A DNA stretch of 64,000 nucleotides from Siphonodentalium dalli (GCA_032622095.1 CP136069.1:52064760-52128759), one strand, 5' to 3'. Numbered from the stretch's first letter, positions 26,001-34,600 are shown. Program-made: numbers and translations. The notes: a model not told the origin generated them from the letters alone.

Positions 26001-26270
26001 GATGGATTCATTTATGTCATGATGACCTACTTCTACCGGTACCTCAACTAATGCCTGATTTTCAACTTCATCATCTTGTTCATGTTCAGGTGCAATATTT
26101 GGTTCAAAATTGCCGGAAGTTGCTGTTGAATTTGAAGTTGAATTAGTACTTGCTGTTGCCGGTCTTATCAAAGCTTTAACCGCTTCATTGACAGACACAA
26201 CTTTGAATTCTTTTTTGCCTTTTGTCGTTTTTGTTGACACCTTATAATACTCATCTAAAGCTCTCTTCAT
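7982..26270 (-). CDS. KDZ-family transposase gene, 12+ exons (gene span)
   Basis: Twelve minus-strand exons with splice consensus join in one frame to 618 codons plus two bases. Order: N-terminal zinc cluster with three CxxC pairs and two His (residues 134-172), CSCEPTACTLVRYDLWPATP (about 222-242), GCPACPK (316-322), LDGNFGLVRKR with the first Asp (D333), CRHEIP and HHGER (about 407-423), FYDVACTY with the second Asp (D447), PIFHGYGHQPSCQ (472-484), and EGFGLCDGELMERLW with the terminal acidic residue (E501 or E504), then a helical, charged tail. These are hallmarks of KDZ transposases, DDE-type enzymes that cut and join DNA. Introns hold many later repeats. No TIRs were recognised around the gene, so it may be an intron-rich mobile element or a host-kept derivative. 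The C-terminus is uncertain. Confidence 0.85.
8358..9085 (+). repeat. Repeat E, two tandem copies in a KDZ intron
   Basis: Copies at about 8358-8745 and 8752-9085 both begin TATTATGTCAGTGGACAAAA and run through CCCTTTAATTAATCGT. Related copies lie at 50878-51200 (minus) and 62520-62605. The second half carries CGCATGCAGGTTTTGGTAC and CCAAAATACACCAAAAA. No coding frame is visible; it is likely a non-autonomous DNA element. Confidence 0.75.
9111..9185 (-). CDS. KDZ gene exon 11
   Basis: Acceptor TTGAATTACAG and donor GTTGGT bound 75 nt encoding E-I-T-D-E-M-I-N-E-F-M-S-E-E-K-N and onward. The exon is phase 1 in and phase 1 out, matching both neighbours. Its acidic helical character fits the region after the catalytic core. 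Confidence 0.7.
9200..10110. other. KDZ intron, no feature seen
   Basis: AT-rich intron sequence with short stretches reminiscent of bivalve interspersed repeats (such as CCATCCATCCATATG near 9390) but no clear boundaries. Confidence 0.4.
10111..10200 (-). CDS. KDZ gene exon 10
   Basis: Acceptor TTTAAACAG and donor GTGAGA bound 90 nt reading N-S-L-V-L-R-G-I-R-A-K-Q-V-L-D-T-A-K-E-Q-K and onward, phase 1 in and out. This is a predicted coiled coil, as found C-terminal to the KDZ core. Confidence 0.85.
10455..10800 (+). repeat. CTGTCCATCC-type interspersed repeat
   Basis: After a G run (10462-10471), about 170-bp units recur with ATCTCAACCATGGGTTAT twice and TTTGGTATGCATGTTTG with a diverged second copy. 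This is the layout of the tandem interspersed repeats common in bivalves. It is intronic. Confidence 0.65.
11333..11513 (-). CDS. KDZ gene exon 9 (acidic catalytic motif)
   Basis: Acceptor TGTTTTACAG and donor GTAACT bound 181 nt, phase 0 in and phase 1 out. The exon reads SKFSPRKKEGFGLCDGELME, then RLWAYLRPYSAITKEMTPSH. The GFGL-x-DGE-x-x-ERLW block is the most conserved stretch of the family and supplies the third acidic residue of the catalytic triad. This is the strongest single exon for the family call. Confidence 0.9.
11520..12900. other. KDZ intron, no feature seen
   Basis: AT-rich sequence between exons 9 and 8. Nothing beyond short homopolymers was recognised. Confidence 0.4.
12906..12986 (-). 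CDS. KDZ gene exon 8 (HGYGH motif)
   Basis: Acceptor AATTTTTCAG and donor GTGAGA bound 81 nt, phase 0 in and out, encoding KNHPEILPYLDLSV followed by PIFHGYGHQPSCQ. The P-x-F-H-x-Y-G-H-x-x-x-C-Q pattern is typical of KDZ transposases between the second Asp and the final Glu. Confidence 0.88.
13896..13998 (-). CDS. KDZ gene exon 7 (second catalytic Asp, GC donor)
   Basis: 103 nt, phase 2 in and 0 out, encoding FGYPTIILQHLIGALGQ, then DLKVFYDVACTYQRYLE. Y-D-V-A-C carries the second catalytic Asp. The donor is AG|GCAAGT, a strong match to the rare GC-AG class; no GT donor in frame is available nearby. Confidence 0.87.
14030..14470 (+). repeat. GGGGGACTATAGAAA-type repeat, copy 1
   Basis: Contains TTTGGGGGACTATAGAAAC, GGTCCGTCTCTTCG, CTTCATGGTGTAATCAACTC and CCCTTTTCGACTTAG. 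Related copies sit at 15150-15555 and 24958-25138. This class is widespread in bivalves. Confidence 0.75.
15150..15555 (+). repeat. GGGGGACTATAGAAA-type repeat, copy 2
   Basis: Shares TTCATGGTGTAATCAACTCC, GGCTCCGTCCGTCTG and the ending GTCGGGGGACACTGTGGTTG with the copy near 14030, but is rearranged and lacks part of the middle. Confidence 0.7.
15577..15713 (-). CDS. KDZ gene exon 6
   Basis: Acceptor ATTTACAAG and donor GTAATC bound 137 nt, phase 0 in and 2 out, encoding ECSNFQAGDT, then KGVFGAACRHEIPLLMADLH and HGE. The G-V-x-G-x-x-C-R-H-E and L-x-x-G-E-R elements are KDZ landmarks between the first and second Asp. Confidence 0.88.
15771..16215 (+). repeat. ~130-bp tandem repeat after CGTCCGTCG
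   Basis: Begins TACGCCCTTTTGAAAAAGG, has GTCCGTCCGTCGTCCG, then about three units each with TTTCCGGATGATAACTTTAG and TTATGCCCCTTTTTCGACTT. The order and content match common bivalve interspersed repeats. It is intronic to the KDZ gene. Confidence 0.8.
16921..17085 (-). CDS. KDZ gene exon 5 (first catalytic Asp)
   Basis: Acceptor TCTCTAG and donor GTACTA bound 165 nt, phase 0 both sides, encoding S-K-S-M-A-L-T-I-S-L-D-G-N-F-G-L-V-R-K-R. L-D-G-N-F-x-L-x-R-K-R is the signature of the first catalytic Asp in KDZ transposases. A six-base shorter exon using AAAG as acceptor would keep the frame. Confidence 0.9.
17710..17826 (-). CDS. KDZ gene exon 4
   Basis: Acceptor TCTCCACAG and donor GTGAGC bound 117 nt, phase 0 both sides, encoding I-K-K-V-S-T-I-M-K-G-E-T-L-E-E-Y-R-Q-Y-R, then QPFVSGCPACPK. 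The E-E-Y-R helix followed by C-P-A-C-P immediately before the first Asp block is usual for the family. Confidence 0.87.
18424..19270 (+). repeat. GCTCACCTGAGACGAAG-type repeat with (CCGT)n
   Basis: Starts AGCTCACCTGAGACGAAGTC, has a CCGTCCGTCCATCCGTCC run (18480-18530), then diverged ~200-bp units with GATTTGTTCAAATGAGGTCA, CATAACTCTATTCCTCC and CAATTAGTTGAGAAACC. This is a very common bivalve repeat. Similar units resume at 20740-21240, so the block between looks inserted. Confidence 0.8.
19315..19335 (+). repeat. Poly-C run
   Basis: About 15 consecutive C at 19320-19334 on the plus strand, with potential for a G-quadruplex on the minus (KDZ sense) strand inside the intron. Confidence 0.8.
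19590..20740 (+). repeat. Repeat G: three head-to-tail ~370-bp units joined by hairpins
   Basis: Units of about 350-405 bp share CTTAGGCCTCATCTTCTGGG, AATTTCCCTTCTAGGAAGTT and CAATGGGTGAACATCACCAA. Between units lie inverted repeats based on GAATGAGGTCCCCAGAGGGT and its complement; the cleanest is 20333-20397 with ~30-bp arms and a 3-bp loop. Another copy of the hairpin lies at 54443-54540. It may be an array of small TIR elements. Confidence 0.8.
20740..21240 (+). repeat. Continuation of the 18424-19270 repeat
   Basis: Diverged units with AGATTTGTTAAAATGAGGTC, GGGACATAACTATATG and ACTGATATTTATGATTTG resume the pattern seen before 19270. This supports insertion of the hairpin-joined array into an older copy. 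Confidence 0.65.
21692..21903 (-). CDS. KDZ gene exon 3
   Basis: Acceptor ATACCTACAG is clear. The exon reads W-V-H-D-A-A-V-I-V-C, SCEPTACTLVRYDLWPATPE, SPEVAYSIELLEWLISLQLD and ACISAQSFIQAI. The cysteine pairs and L-W-P-A-T-P motif match the family's N-terminal domain. The 3' limit is less sure: a weak GTGGGG donor after codon ATG-ACT gives the right phase for exon 4, but the frame stays open about 100 bases longer, so a later donor is possible. Confidence 0.78.
22854..22956 (-). CDS. KDZ gene exon 2
   Basis: Acceptor TCTCTCGACAG and donor GTAGGT bound 103 nt, phase 0 in and 1 out, encoding E-D-H-Y-E-P-L-A-L-T-N-I-L-R-R-T-D-H-M-C and onward to V-S-S-D-G. Using GTAGGT rather than the overlapping GTATGA keeps the frame into W-V-H-D of exon 3. 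Confidence 0.82.
23000..24560. other. KDZ intron 1, little recognised
   Basis: AT-rich. ATATACATGTACATG-type words near 24300 are usual in bivalves. No bounded element was recognised. Confidence 0.4.
24604..24695. repeat. Decayed relative of the TATATATGCGAG hairpin
   Basis: AGTGCATGCTCTTATATATG pairs imperfectly with the tract around GTATATACAAGATAATTCAC and is followed by GGCACAGGATC. It matches, with many changes, the hairpin inside the MITEs at 39874 and 42063. An old copy is likely. Confidence 0.55.
24958..25138 (+). repeat. GGGGGACTATAGAAA-type repeat, copy 3 (truncated)
   Basis: TTTTCGGGGGACTATAGAAA, GGGGTCCGTCCGTCACAC and CTTCATGGTGTAATCAACTC match the copies at 14030 and 15150; only the first ~180 bp remain. 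Confidence 0.75.
25150..25545. repeat. Possible diverged TGCGCTTAA element
   Basis: Repeated words such as TTATTGCACGCCC, TTGCAGGGAAATC and GAGCTTAAGCGCAATAAGAG, ending ATGTCAATTTGGC, recall the termini of the element at 28155-29492. Limits are uncertain. Confidence 0.35.
25737..26270 (-). CDS. KDZ gene exon 1 with start codon and zinc cluster
   Basis: 178 codons from ATG at 26270 to the GTAATT donor. The first 110 residues are polar and low in complexity (TASTNSTSNSTATSG), with a basic patch KRKRKEVESW. Residues 134-172 form a cysteine/histidine cluster: C134-x2-C137, C148-x2-C151, C158-x2-C161, H166 and H172. This treble-clef-like N-terminal cluster is common in KDZ proteins and probably binds DNA or a partner. 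The start is chosen because it is the first Met of the frame; stops lie close upstream. An untranslated first exon further upstream is possible. Confidence 0.85.
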
Positions 26271-26372
26271 GATTAAATATCGTTTTTCAACATTTCCCTA
26301 AGACGTGTGTTTTTTGAATTTGGTGTTGAGTGAAAGTTTGTTGCCTTGATGTAGGGGTAAGGGTACAATAAA

Positions 26373-26811
26373 CACAGTGGATCAACGGACACGAACCAAA
26401 ACCGGAAGTCGTAGATTTCGAGGTGGAGAAATATCTGTCGACAAATATTTTTTGACGGTTTTTTTGGGAAAATAAACGCTTGGATAGCATATCTGACCAA
26501 CTGAAGGTGAGTGAATATTTCTTCGCTGATGTTCGGACACCGACGATCAATTTAAGTCAGTTGTTATTGTTCGATCGCGGAAAAAATGTCATTTAATCAT
26601 CGCCGCGAGACGATTTCTTCCCCAAAATATCCCAGAAAATCATACTTTTCACATTCATAGCAGACAGCTGTCGCAACAACCTATATACCGGTCGAAAGGC
26701 CTGTTTTCCCCCCCACAAATGCATATTTTGAGTATTTTCACGGACTGTCTCAAAATTCCAAATTTCATCTTTTGATGTAGGTACCCACCTCGAAAATACT
26801 GTCCGGTTAGT
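26373..26811 (+). repeat. Large inverted repeat, left arm
   Basis: CACAGTGGATCAACGGACAC through CGAAAATACTGTCCGGTTAG is repeated in reverse complement at 30146-30570 at about 93 percent by eye. The outer edge lies about 100 bp upstream of the KDZ start codon. On the plus strand the arm contains CTGAAG|GTGAGT, a strong splice donor at 26507. Minus-strand frames read N-R-T-V-F-S-R-W-V-P-T-S-K-D-E-I-W-N-F-E in both arms, but no family is recognised. Confidence 0.88.
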
Positions 26812-26819
26812 CCCGAAAA

Positions 26820-28150
26820 ATTTAATCATTAGTTGTAAAAAATCTGTCCGCTTAGTCGTGATTTTGCTGAGGTCTGCCATCTTCAATTTCTGGTCGAAAA
26901 AGCAATTTTGCCGCAGATGATGGGCGTTTCATTTGACTTTTGCGTGGCCACAATGGTTCTGGGTGTTCATAATGTTGTATATGTCTCCTGGTACAACATA
27001 ACATCCAGGCGGTGACTTATATATATGAAATAACTGAACTGTAACCTGTAACTGAAATCCAACTACGAAGTACATGTTTGGTAAACATATAACTTTTGAT
27101 GTATGTCATATTGTTAACTCTCGGAAGGCCGACATAACAAAAAATGATTTACATCCATCTTTTTTCAGAAAAATGCAGCGGTGTGCCGATTTTTTCCCTT
27201 TATATTTGATTATACACTCGCAACGAGTTGTGGCCCACAACTTGTGGGGTTATACAGGAGGCAGCTTGTTCGTCCTTTCGTGGATGCAATTTTCCGAGTT
27301 TTTATTGCTAAGTTTTGCGGTCATTTGTTTTTTTGGCTTGGCATATATATATTTAGTACCATGGGAACATGCGAACATATATGATTATGAAATATGTCAG
27401 ACCTTTTTGTTTGGAGTTATGACATTTTTCGACTAGAAACTTATTGTTTTCAATATTCAGCAATGGTTAAAACAATAATGTGGAGGGGCCTAAACATACA
27501 GTCGGAGGGGTGTACAGCTATATCTGTTACTAATATTAGCTTAAGTTCAAGTCCACTAAGCGATGTTATTTTATAATTCCAGGTGCTACTGACGATAGGA
27601 TCGCATGCCTGCCTTCATATATGTAACCACTGTGCGGCAAAGGCTTGCGGCTTCGCTGAGGCAATCGACGATGGGATTTTACAACACCCGAATGAATGTT
27701 TGAAAATAAAAAATATAAAAATTATTTATAATAAAATACTATACAATACTATACGAAATATTGGTACTCTCGGTTGATATAGAGATTAGAAACATCACCA
27801 GGAAAACTCCAGTGTTCTTTCGAGTTGTTGTATTCTTAATCCCACCTTGGCTGTCCATTAATGTAGAAGTGTTGTGTTTCCTACATGTATATAGCGGGTA
27901 ATATTCCAATCTATAGCGTACAACTGAATGTGGAACCAGATGCAACTTTTATAAATATATAGGCACGTGATTTTTGTCCTGTTGTATTCAAATCGCGCCA
28001 TAATTAATTGTTTCCACATTGATTCACACACTGGATAATTTGGTTGGGAAGTTTTTAACGCAAATGGTCGCTTATATATTCAAATTTAAGCGGACAGAAG
28101 ACATGCAGACAGACCCTACTCGTTCATATATATATAGACAAAAAATTAAC
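26820..28150. other. Interior of the large inverted repeat, left part
   Basis: No gene was recognised. Open frames on the plus strand near 27074-27436 look hydrophobic but lack codon bias or family motifs. Confidence 0.4.
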
Positions 28151-28194
28151 TGTATGGGAGGTCAAATTCACATTTAATAATGAATTGCGCTTAA

Positions 28195-28657
28195 AGGTAC
28201 TCAACCCGATAAAACTCCTCTCAATTACTATTTCAATGGCTTCGGGGGTCAAAAATATTTGATTCGAGTCGAGGAAGTCACCCATCAAAGCTCAGATTTG
28301 TTAGATATCGATTTTAGAAATCTATTATTTTTCATTATCGGGAATACTATCTGGCCCAGAACTCAGTAAAAATTGCGTTAAAATTACCACTTGATTTTAG
28401 AGTTATTCATCCTTGTCTGTTTGAATAGATTTTGAGTACACATCCAGAGCAGATTACGGCAGTTATTAGTACTAATCTCGAGAACATAACAAATTTGAAA
28501 AATCAATATCTAATAACTCTGAGCTTTGTTTGATGGGTTCCTCGACTCGAATCAAATATTTTTTACCCCCAAAGAAATAGTAATATAGGACCCTCTGATC
28601 GGATTGTTGTTGTTGGAATCTGTTGAGATGGGGACCCTCTTTACGGGTTGAGTACCT
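28195..28657 (+). mobile_element. TTAA-flanked MITE, family B, copy 1
   Basis: Ends AGGTACTCAACCCG and (reverse complement) AGGTACTCAACCCG are flanked by TTAA on both sides (28191-28194 and 28658-28661). The interior shows pairs such as CGAGTCGAGGAAG with CTCGACTCGAATC. TTAA target duplication is typical of piggyBac-type elements. The 463-bp size and lack of coding capacity make it a MITE. Confidence 0.85.
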
Positions 28658-28845
28658 TTAAGCGCATATACCACACATCGCGCTGAAGCACACATATATG
28701 GCATTTGCGCATAATTGAAATGAATTGCGCTTAAGTGCAATTAATTCCGATTAAGCGCTATGAGTTGCTTGGGAGTAAGTGTAACTACCCATATAACCTA
28801 ACTATTAGCATGACCGGGTGTATCTGCATTTGGCTAATTTAAACT

Positions 28846-29232
28846 AAAGGTCCTCAATCCGATCAGAAAGACCCATATTATAAAGATACAACAACAACGA
28901 CAATATTTCTTCAAAATAAGCTTTAGTTATCAGAATCGATTAACTGCAAAAAATAATGCTGACCACTGTCAACTATGGTATCAAATTTCCCAAAAACGTG
29001 TGATTTATAAACATTTTGTTCAACAAAATATGGCCGTATAATTACTAAAGTATCACGAAATTTTACCGTATTACCACTTGTTTTAGAGTTATCCATCTTC
29101 ATCCGCAATTTTGACCGAAACCACCCTTTTCACGGCGTGTTTCTGGGCAGCAATCAATTGAAATAACAAACTTCAATAATCGATATCTGATCACACTTGA
29201 GCTTTGATGGGTTGGTTCCTCGACTCGACTAA
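28846..29232 (+). mobile_element. MITE family B, copy 2 (right-truncated)
   Basis: Starts AGGTCCTCAATCCGATCAGA and matches 53558-53983 in AACAACAACGACAATATTTC, ATATGGCCGTATAAT and ACCACTTG. The right terminus is missing and no flanking TTAA pair remains. Confidence 0.7.
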
Positions 29233-29499
29233 AACAGAATGTAATACTGTCGCGAGTCACCCATTTTGATAAAGAATTTAGGCTAGTTCACAATCACAAC
29301 TATCCAAAGCAATGGAAACAAGGAGGTGATATGTCAATATGAGTTCAGGTTTAGTTATAGATTCACCTATTTATTCACCAGGGGTACATAGTTACACACA
29401 GTATAACCATGAATTGCGCTTAATCGCAAATAATTATGCTTAAGTGCTATTGCTTAACTGCAATTAATTATGAAATGTGAATTTGGCCTCTGATAGAAA

Positions 29500-30140
29500 T
29501 GGAAATAAACATCTGCATATTTGATTGCTATGCTATAATATGTAATATTAGCGAAAATTCTCCGAAATATGGGTGGGTGCCTGTAGTTTAAAACATAAAA
29601 ATAAAGGGGTGTATATATACCCGAAAAATGTAGTTAAAACTTTATACAATCGTAATCAAAACTCGGGTGGTGAGTCCCGAAAGTGGCCATAATGAAAAAG
29701 AACAGCCATGGGTCACGATTTGTTTTTTTCTGAAATTAATCGAATTTTAATTGTTTTAAGTATCAAATTTCACGCTATATACTGGCTGAAATATCAAACT
29801 ATTGGAAAATACATCTACACCTCCCACCATCAAAACAATCCTGTTGCTACGGCCTTGGTCATGGAGGGCATTGTTATATTCTTGTTCTAACAATATTTCC
29901 ATAAATGATTCTTTGGTTAATGACCTTACACGATCTGAACGAATATATGAGAGCAAATTACAAACTGTACTCGGTAACTAAACTTGATCAGTATACTATA
30001 GTTGCAACAGAAAAGCAGTTGCCCCAAAACGTGCCACTGTTAACGAAAGGCAGCCAATCAACTAATCCATTTCGACTCTTGATTGAACAACAAAAACTGT
30101 CCGCCGGGTCTGGTGGATTGCAACTAGATTCCGGGGTGTA
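29500..30140. other. Interior of the large inverted repeat, right part
   Basis: Nothing recognised. Short open frames exist on both strands near 29708-30120 without family motifs. Confidence 0.35.
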
Positions 30141-30145
30141 CAGGG

Positions 30146-30570
30146 CTAACCGGACAGTATTTTCGAGGTGGGTACCTGCATCAAAAGATGAAATTTGGAA
30201 TTTTGAGACAGTCCGTGAAAATACTCAAAATATGTATTTGTGGGGGGAAAACAGGCCTTTCGACCGGTATATAGGTTGTTGCGACAGCTGTCTGTGATGA
30301 ATGTGAAAAGTATGATATTTTGGGGAAGAAATCGTCTCGCGGCGATGATTAAATGACATTTTTTCCGCGATCGAACAATGGCAACTGACTTAAATTGATC
30401 GTCGGTGTCCGAGCATTAGCGAAGAAATATTTACTCACCTTCAGTTGGTCAGATATGGTATCCAAGCGTTTATTTCCCCAAAAAATGTCAACAAATATTT
30501 GTCGACAGATATTTCTCCACCTCGAAATATACGACTTCCGGTTTTGGTTCGTGTCCGTTGATCCACTGTG
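30146..30570 (-). repeat. Large inverted repeat, right arm
   Basis: Reverse complement of 26373-26811. On the minus strand the donor-like AAG|GTGAGT (GT at 30438-30437) is preserved, so any transcripts using the two arms would run towards each other. Small indels separate the arms. Confidence 0.88.
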
Positions 30571-30830
30571 ATAAATATTGGTAACCATTTTGTCAAACTT
30601 AGTCAGTATATCTTGTTTTCTCTTGTTATATAAATTATATGAACAAGTACATATGTGTATATTGATTGTTTTACAAAATTAAAATACATTATTTATATAA
30701 GTTATGTTGCTTTGTCTAATAGCATTGAAGGGATATTTTCTGGGTTACCAAATACAGATGATTACAAACTCGTTACTCATAGAATTTGTGGTAATTAAGT
30801 CTGTGGAGATAATCAACTACCAGTTAATTA

Positions 30831-30998
30831 GGGGATAACAGTGTGGTGTTTTGTGATTTCGGAAAGGTACATGGCGAATATACTGTGGCAAATTTAGTTA
30901 ATGGGCGACGGCGGAGCCGGAGCCCATTAACGGGTATTTGCCACAGTATATTCGCCATGTACCTTTCCGAAATCACAAAACACCACACTGTTATCCCC
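30831..30998. mobile_element. Fold-back hairpin element, 63-bp perfect arms
   Basis: Arms 30831-30893 and 30936-30998 are exact complements, starting GGGGATAACAGTGTGGTG. The 42-bp centre has its own inverted pair GTTAATGGGC/GCCCATTAAC around GGCGGAGCC. The hairpin at 45247-45401 is alike in size, end sequence and nested centre. Confidence 0.9.
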
Positions 30999-31009
30999 AT
31001 TCTAATGCT

Positions 31010-32550
31010 CTTCGAACTTAAAAACATTATTTAGACAAACAAATGCCTCGTAATTATCAACGAAATGTGCGGCCATAGAAAACACTCAGCCAATTCACGA
31101 CTTTTTATTTTAAATTTAATGCGCTAGATAAAATATAGTCCCTCAATTACCATCGCTCTTATCGTTAACAATGCTGATAAACATGAAAAATGTCCACCTC
31201 AAATAGAAATAAATATGCACAACAATCAGTTCTTGCATGTACTTGATGTCTGTTTCAGATGTTTACCACTTACAAATTGCGGTTTCGATTTTACCGCGAA
31301 CTTGAAGTTGAATTGAAACAATGGCAAATTGTTTACTCAATGCTATGTATTTCACGCCGTGCATGTCTGTCGCGGTTCATGTCAAGCAATTTTGGGTCAA
31401 ATGATATCGAGACACGGACATTTGTGGGATATAACGGTGTGGTCTTTTGTACATGTATACAGGGCGAATGTACTAACTGTCAATTTTCGAAAAAGCGACG
31501 TAGCTGGTTTGTTTATATAGCAACGAGCTAGTAACGGAAGTCAGTATACCGGGCGCCAACTCTATAATCTACTCCGTAACGTCGCCGGCATGTACTGCGT
31601 AAGGGTGGCGTCATGGAGTGAAACGGAACATTGAGCGGGGCTGGATTTGGCATGGTCGAGATTAGGAATTCAGCTAACGGCAGTATTGGCAGTCTATGGT
31701 ATTGGCGCGTAGGAATATCTAACATTGAAGCGGTGAACCGGACTATACATTGCGACAGGTTATTGAATGAATAACCCCCCGCAAATATGTGGTGTTTCCG
31801 GTGGTATATTGGCCTAAGTGCATTAGAATTCTAGTTTGTAGACTAGATGCTGTACTGACCATTGACTTAATGGGATTTATTAAGTGGCTCACGTGGAAGC
31901 AGGGAACATGTCTATTTCTGATCAGCGTTCGAGTTCATATATCAAATGATAACTGATCCCGATAAGGTAGTTTCTTTTGACGGGAATTGCCGATGCATTT
32001 CGATTGCAATGTACGACCAATAAACATTGCAAGCAATTTACAAAATATCTGTTTGCAACAATACTTAATATTATAAAATGCGACATGTTCACCACATCCC
32101 TTAACATGTGCATGTATTTCTCAATACAAAAGTAGCAAGATTGAGTTCTATTTTTTTTTCAAACTAAAGGCCAATTATTTCATGGCTACATGTGGGCCTA
32201 TTTATATAGATAATGGGTATACGCAGTGATTTTCCGTTCGTTTGGTCATACGTCCGTTCGTACGTCAATTAATCCGTCAATCGGTATGGGCGATCAGATC
32301 TGACTGGTATTTGAAAAGATCGAGGGCGACGTTACGCAAATGTACACTATTTTCAATGAACAGTTTTTATTAAATACCATTTTTTTATTTGTTATCATGC
32401 ACCAGATCAAAATTGTAAGGGACATCTGGAAACTAATAGCTATAGGCCGGCGTATATATATTTCTAGAGGTTTACAATTCAAACCCATACCAGTTCAATA
32501 TAATTTATTAATAGTAAAGTTGTGTGATGTAGGCCCATAAGTTTGAGCTA
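31010..32550. other. Unique-looking sequence, no gene recognised
   Basis: A short GC-richer patch at about 31530-31700 (CGTAACGTCGCCGGCATG) stands out. Open frames are under 95 codons and show no family motif. Confidence 0.4.
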
Positions 32551-32559
32551 TTGCCCTGG

Positions 32560-33545
32560 GTTGGTCGTCATGAATACGTCCGTCAACAATTTCATATCGG
32601 TAGGCCTATGTATGTTGCACATCTCGTCCGATCCGATCGTCACCAAACTTCAATCAGATCTTCGAGGTGACCTCCAAATAGCGATTGTACCAATTGTTTC
32701 CGAATTATAAATGGGTATTCTATGTTATAGCGGTCATATTGTTCTCATATTTGAATACATCGGCAGCCCACAATTATTGGCGAAATGTTTTGAAAAGTTT
32801 ACAGGCGTGTTTGGGATCACCTCTGGAATTTTAGCTAAACTTTACAACATGAGGTTTTAGTTATTGCCATGGGTTGGCGTCCGTCGTCCGTGTGTCAATA
32901 ATTTCCTTCGACACGCCATAATGACGAACCCCTTGTACATGCATTCTTCAACAAACTTCATATGTATCGTCAGGGTGACATATATGGGAGATTCCGAATT
33001 TCGAGGAAAAACATGGCCACCAGCAGCCATCTTGGATTTCAAATTTGAATCCATCGGCACACCCCGGAGCCCGCAATAATTGGGGAATTGATTTGAAAAT
33101 TTGCAGGCATGTTTAGAATCGCCTGTAGATGGGAGCTATCAAAATTTGTACAGTTTTCCATGAAAAAACATGGCGCAGGCAGCCATCTTGGATTTTACTT
33201 TTTGCATGAAGAAATCATTTAGCACACCCTGGACCATACAGACCACATTCCTCATCTGATGATTACCAAACTTCATAGGTACTTTCGGGGTGACCTCTAG
33301 ATGGGAGCCTTCTATTTTTACCGAAATTTGTTTCAAAACATTGGCCATCTTAGAATTTACTCTTTGTATGACTAAATCATTTGTCACACAGAACAGGCCT
33401 CATCCAATTAACATCAAAATTCACATGGATATTCGGGGTGACCACTAGATGTTGGAGGGCTCATATTTTGACCGAAATTCGTTCAAAACATGGCCACCAG
33501 CGTCCATCATGGGATTTACTAAATCGGGTTCAGTGCTGTTTGGTC
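32560..33545 (+). repeat. CATGGCCACCAGC-type tandem interspersed repeat
   Basis: Diverged units of about 130-150 bp recur: CCATGGGTTGGCGTCCGTCG, AGCAGCCATCTTGGATTT, CGGGGTGACCTCTAGATG, CATGGCCACCAGCGTCC. The TTGCCATGGGTTGGCGTCCG start is shared with other bivalve repeats. Confidence 0.7.
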
Positions 33546-33559
33546 GTGTGTATAATTAA

Positions 33560-34600
33560 ATCATGGTACGGTAAACTGACATGTATAGTGCTATTTGCAT
33601 ACCTCCTATATAAATGAGTAGACTTATGCAACCATGCACATATATAAAATGCTAGGCCCACAAGCGTGATATTTATTTGTGTAAGCCTAATGGGTAATGA
33701 TGAAAGCAATGCAAACCAATATATATGCGAATATATATTTATATATACATAAATATAATTTCATCATTTTATTTCATTGGTGATATACAATGAGTCCTCC
33801 TTCGTTTTACATCCAATGGGAACAAATTTTTATCCATCTCTGGTTAACTGTACCGGATCCTGAAAAAGAGAGAAGAAAGTGCATTAACATATTTACATAA
33901 ATCTTATTCAGGAATTATGGCTACCGCTCTATCAAATTATTAATCTTGTGCGGAATATATATAGGCTATAAATAATTTATCTTAATATATTTATCCGAAG
34001 AGTTGACGTAAAGTGCCATGTGTGTATCATTAAACAACGTAGTATTCTGTATGTTGCAGAATCTTCCGTTTCGTATATAAACGTTCTGTTCGTGTTTTCG
34101 ACATGTCTCTGTCTTCTCATCATGCCATAGAGTGAAGTCCCCTGTTTAGAAGATCACCATATGGCCCCATTTTGATATATGATCCTATATATATATTGAG
34201 CCACGGGTGACTCCTGAGACGAGGATCACGTATTATATGATGCCTGATCCTTCGGAGGATTACATATTGTTTCATATCTACACCCGTGCGAATGGCCTGG
34301 CTCAAGCTCTACAGCGCCCGAGCGCTGATTTATTCAACGTAACGGGCACATACGTATGCTCAATGGAATTCGAGCGCTTTCAGACAACACGAGATAATTG
34401 GGGATTTGAATCCACGTAGGATGATCCATTTCCAAAATCTAAATCACGTGGCTGTAAATTATGGACTCGAAAGAGACTATATAGACGAAATACCATTACA
34501 AAACGATTTGTGCATGGCTCAAGGGCTGTCCTGACCATCACGTTCATAAACGAAATAAAGAATCATTATTCAAAACACAATTATGTCTGTATATTCGCGT
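33560..34600. other. No gene recognised
   Basis: A plus-strand frame at 34207-34419 followed by AATAAA near 34553 was considered as a last exon but is not supported by a family match or a good acceptor. Confidence 0.35.

Larger units (their letters stand above)
28155..29492. mobile_element. TIR element with AAATTCACATTT ends, hosting a MITE
   Basis: The left end GGTCAAATTCACATTTAATA is mirrored at 29460-29490 as GAAATGTGAATTTGGCC. GCGCTTAA and TTAAGCGC words recur inside both ends (28180-28200, 28660-28760 and 29410-29450). A TTAA-type MITE is inserted at 28195 and a related truncated copy lies at 28845. No transposase is visible. Confidence 0.55.

Noticed and set aside
27074-27436. 120-codon hydrophobic plus-strand frame
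   Set aside because: No motif, no splice context, AT-driven hydrophobic residues; likely chance.
34207-34419. Possible last exon on the plus strand with AATAAA downstream
   Set aside because: The peptide has no recognised domain and no convincing acceptor precedes it.
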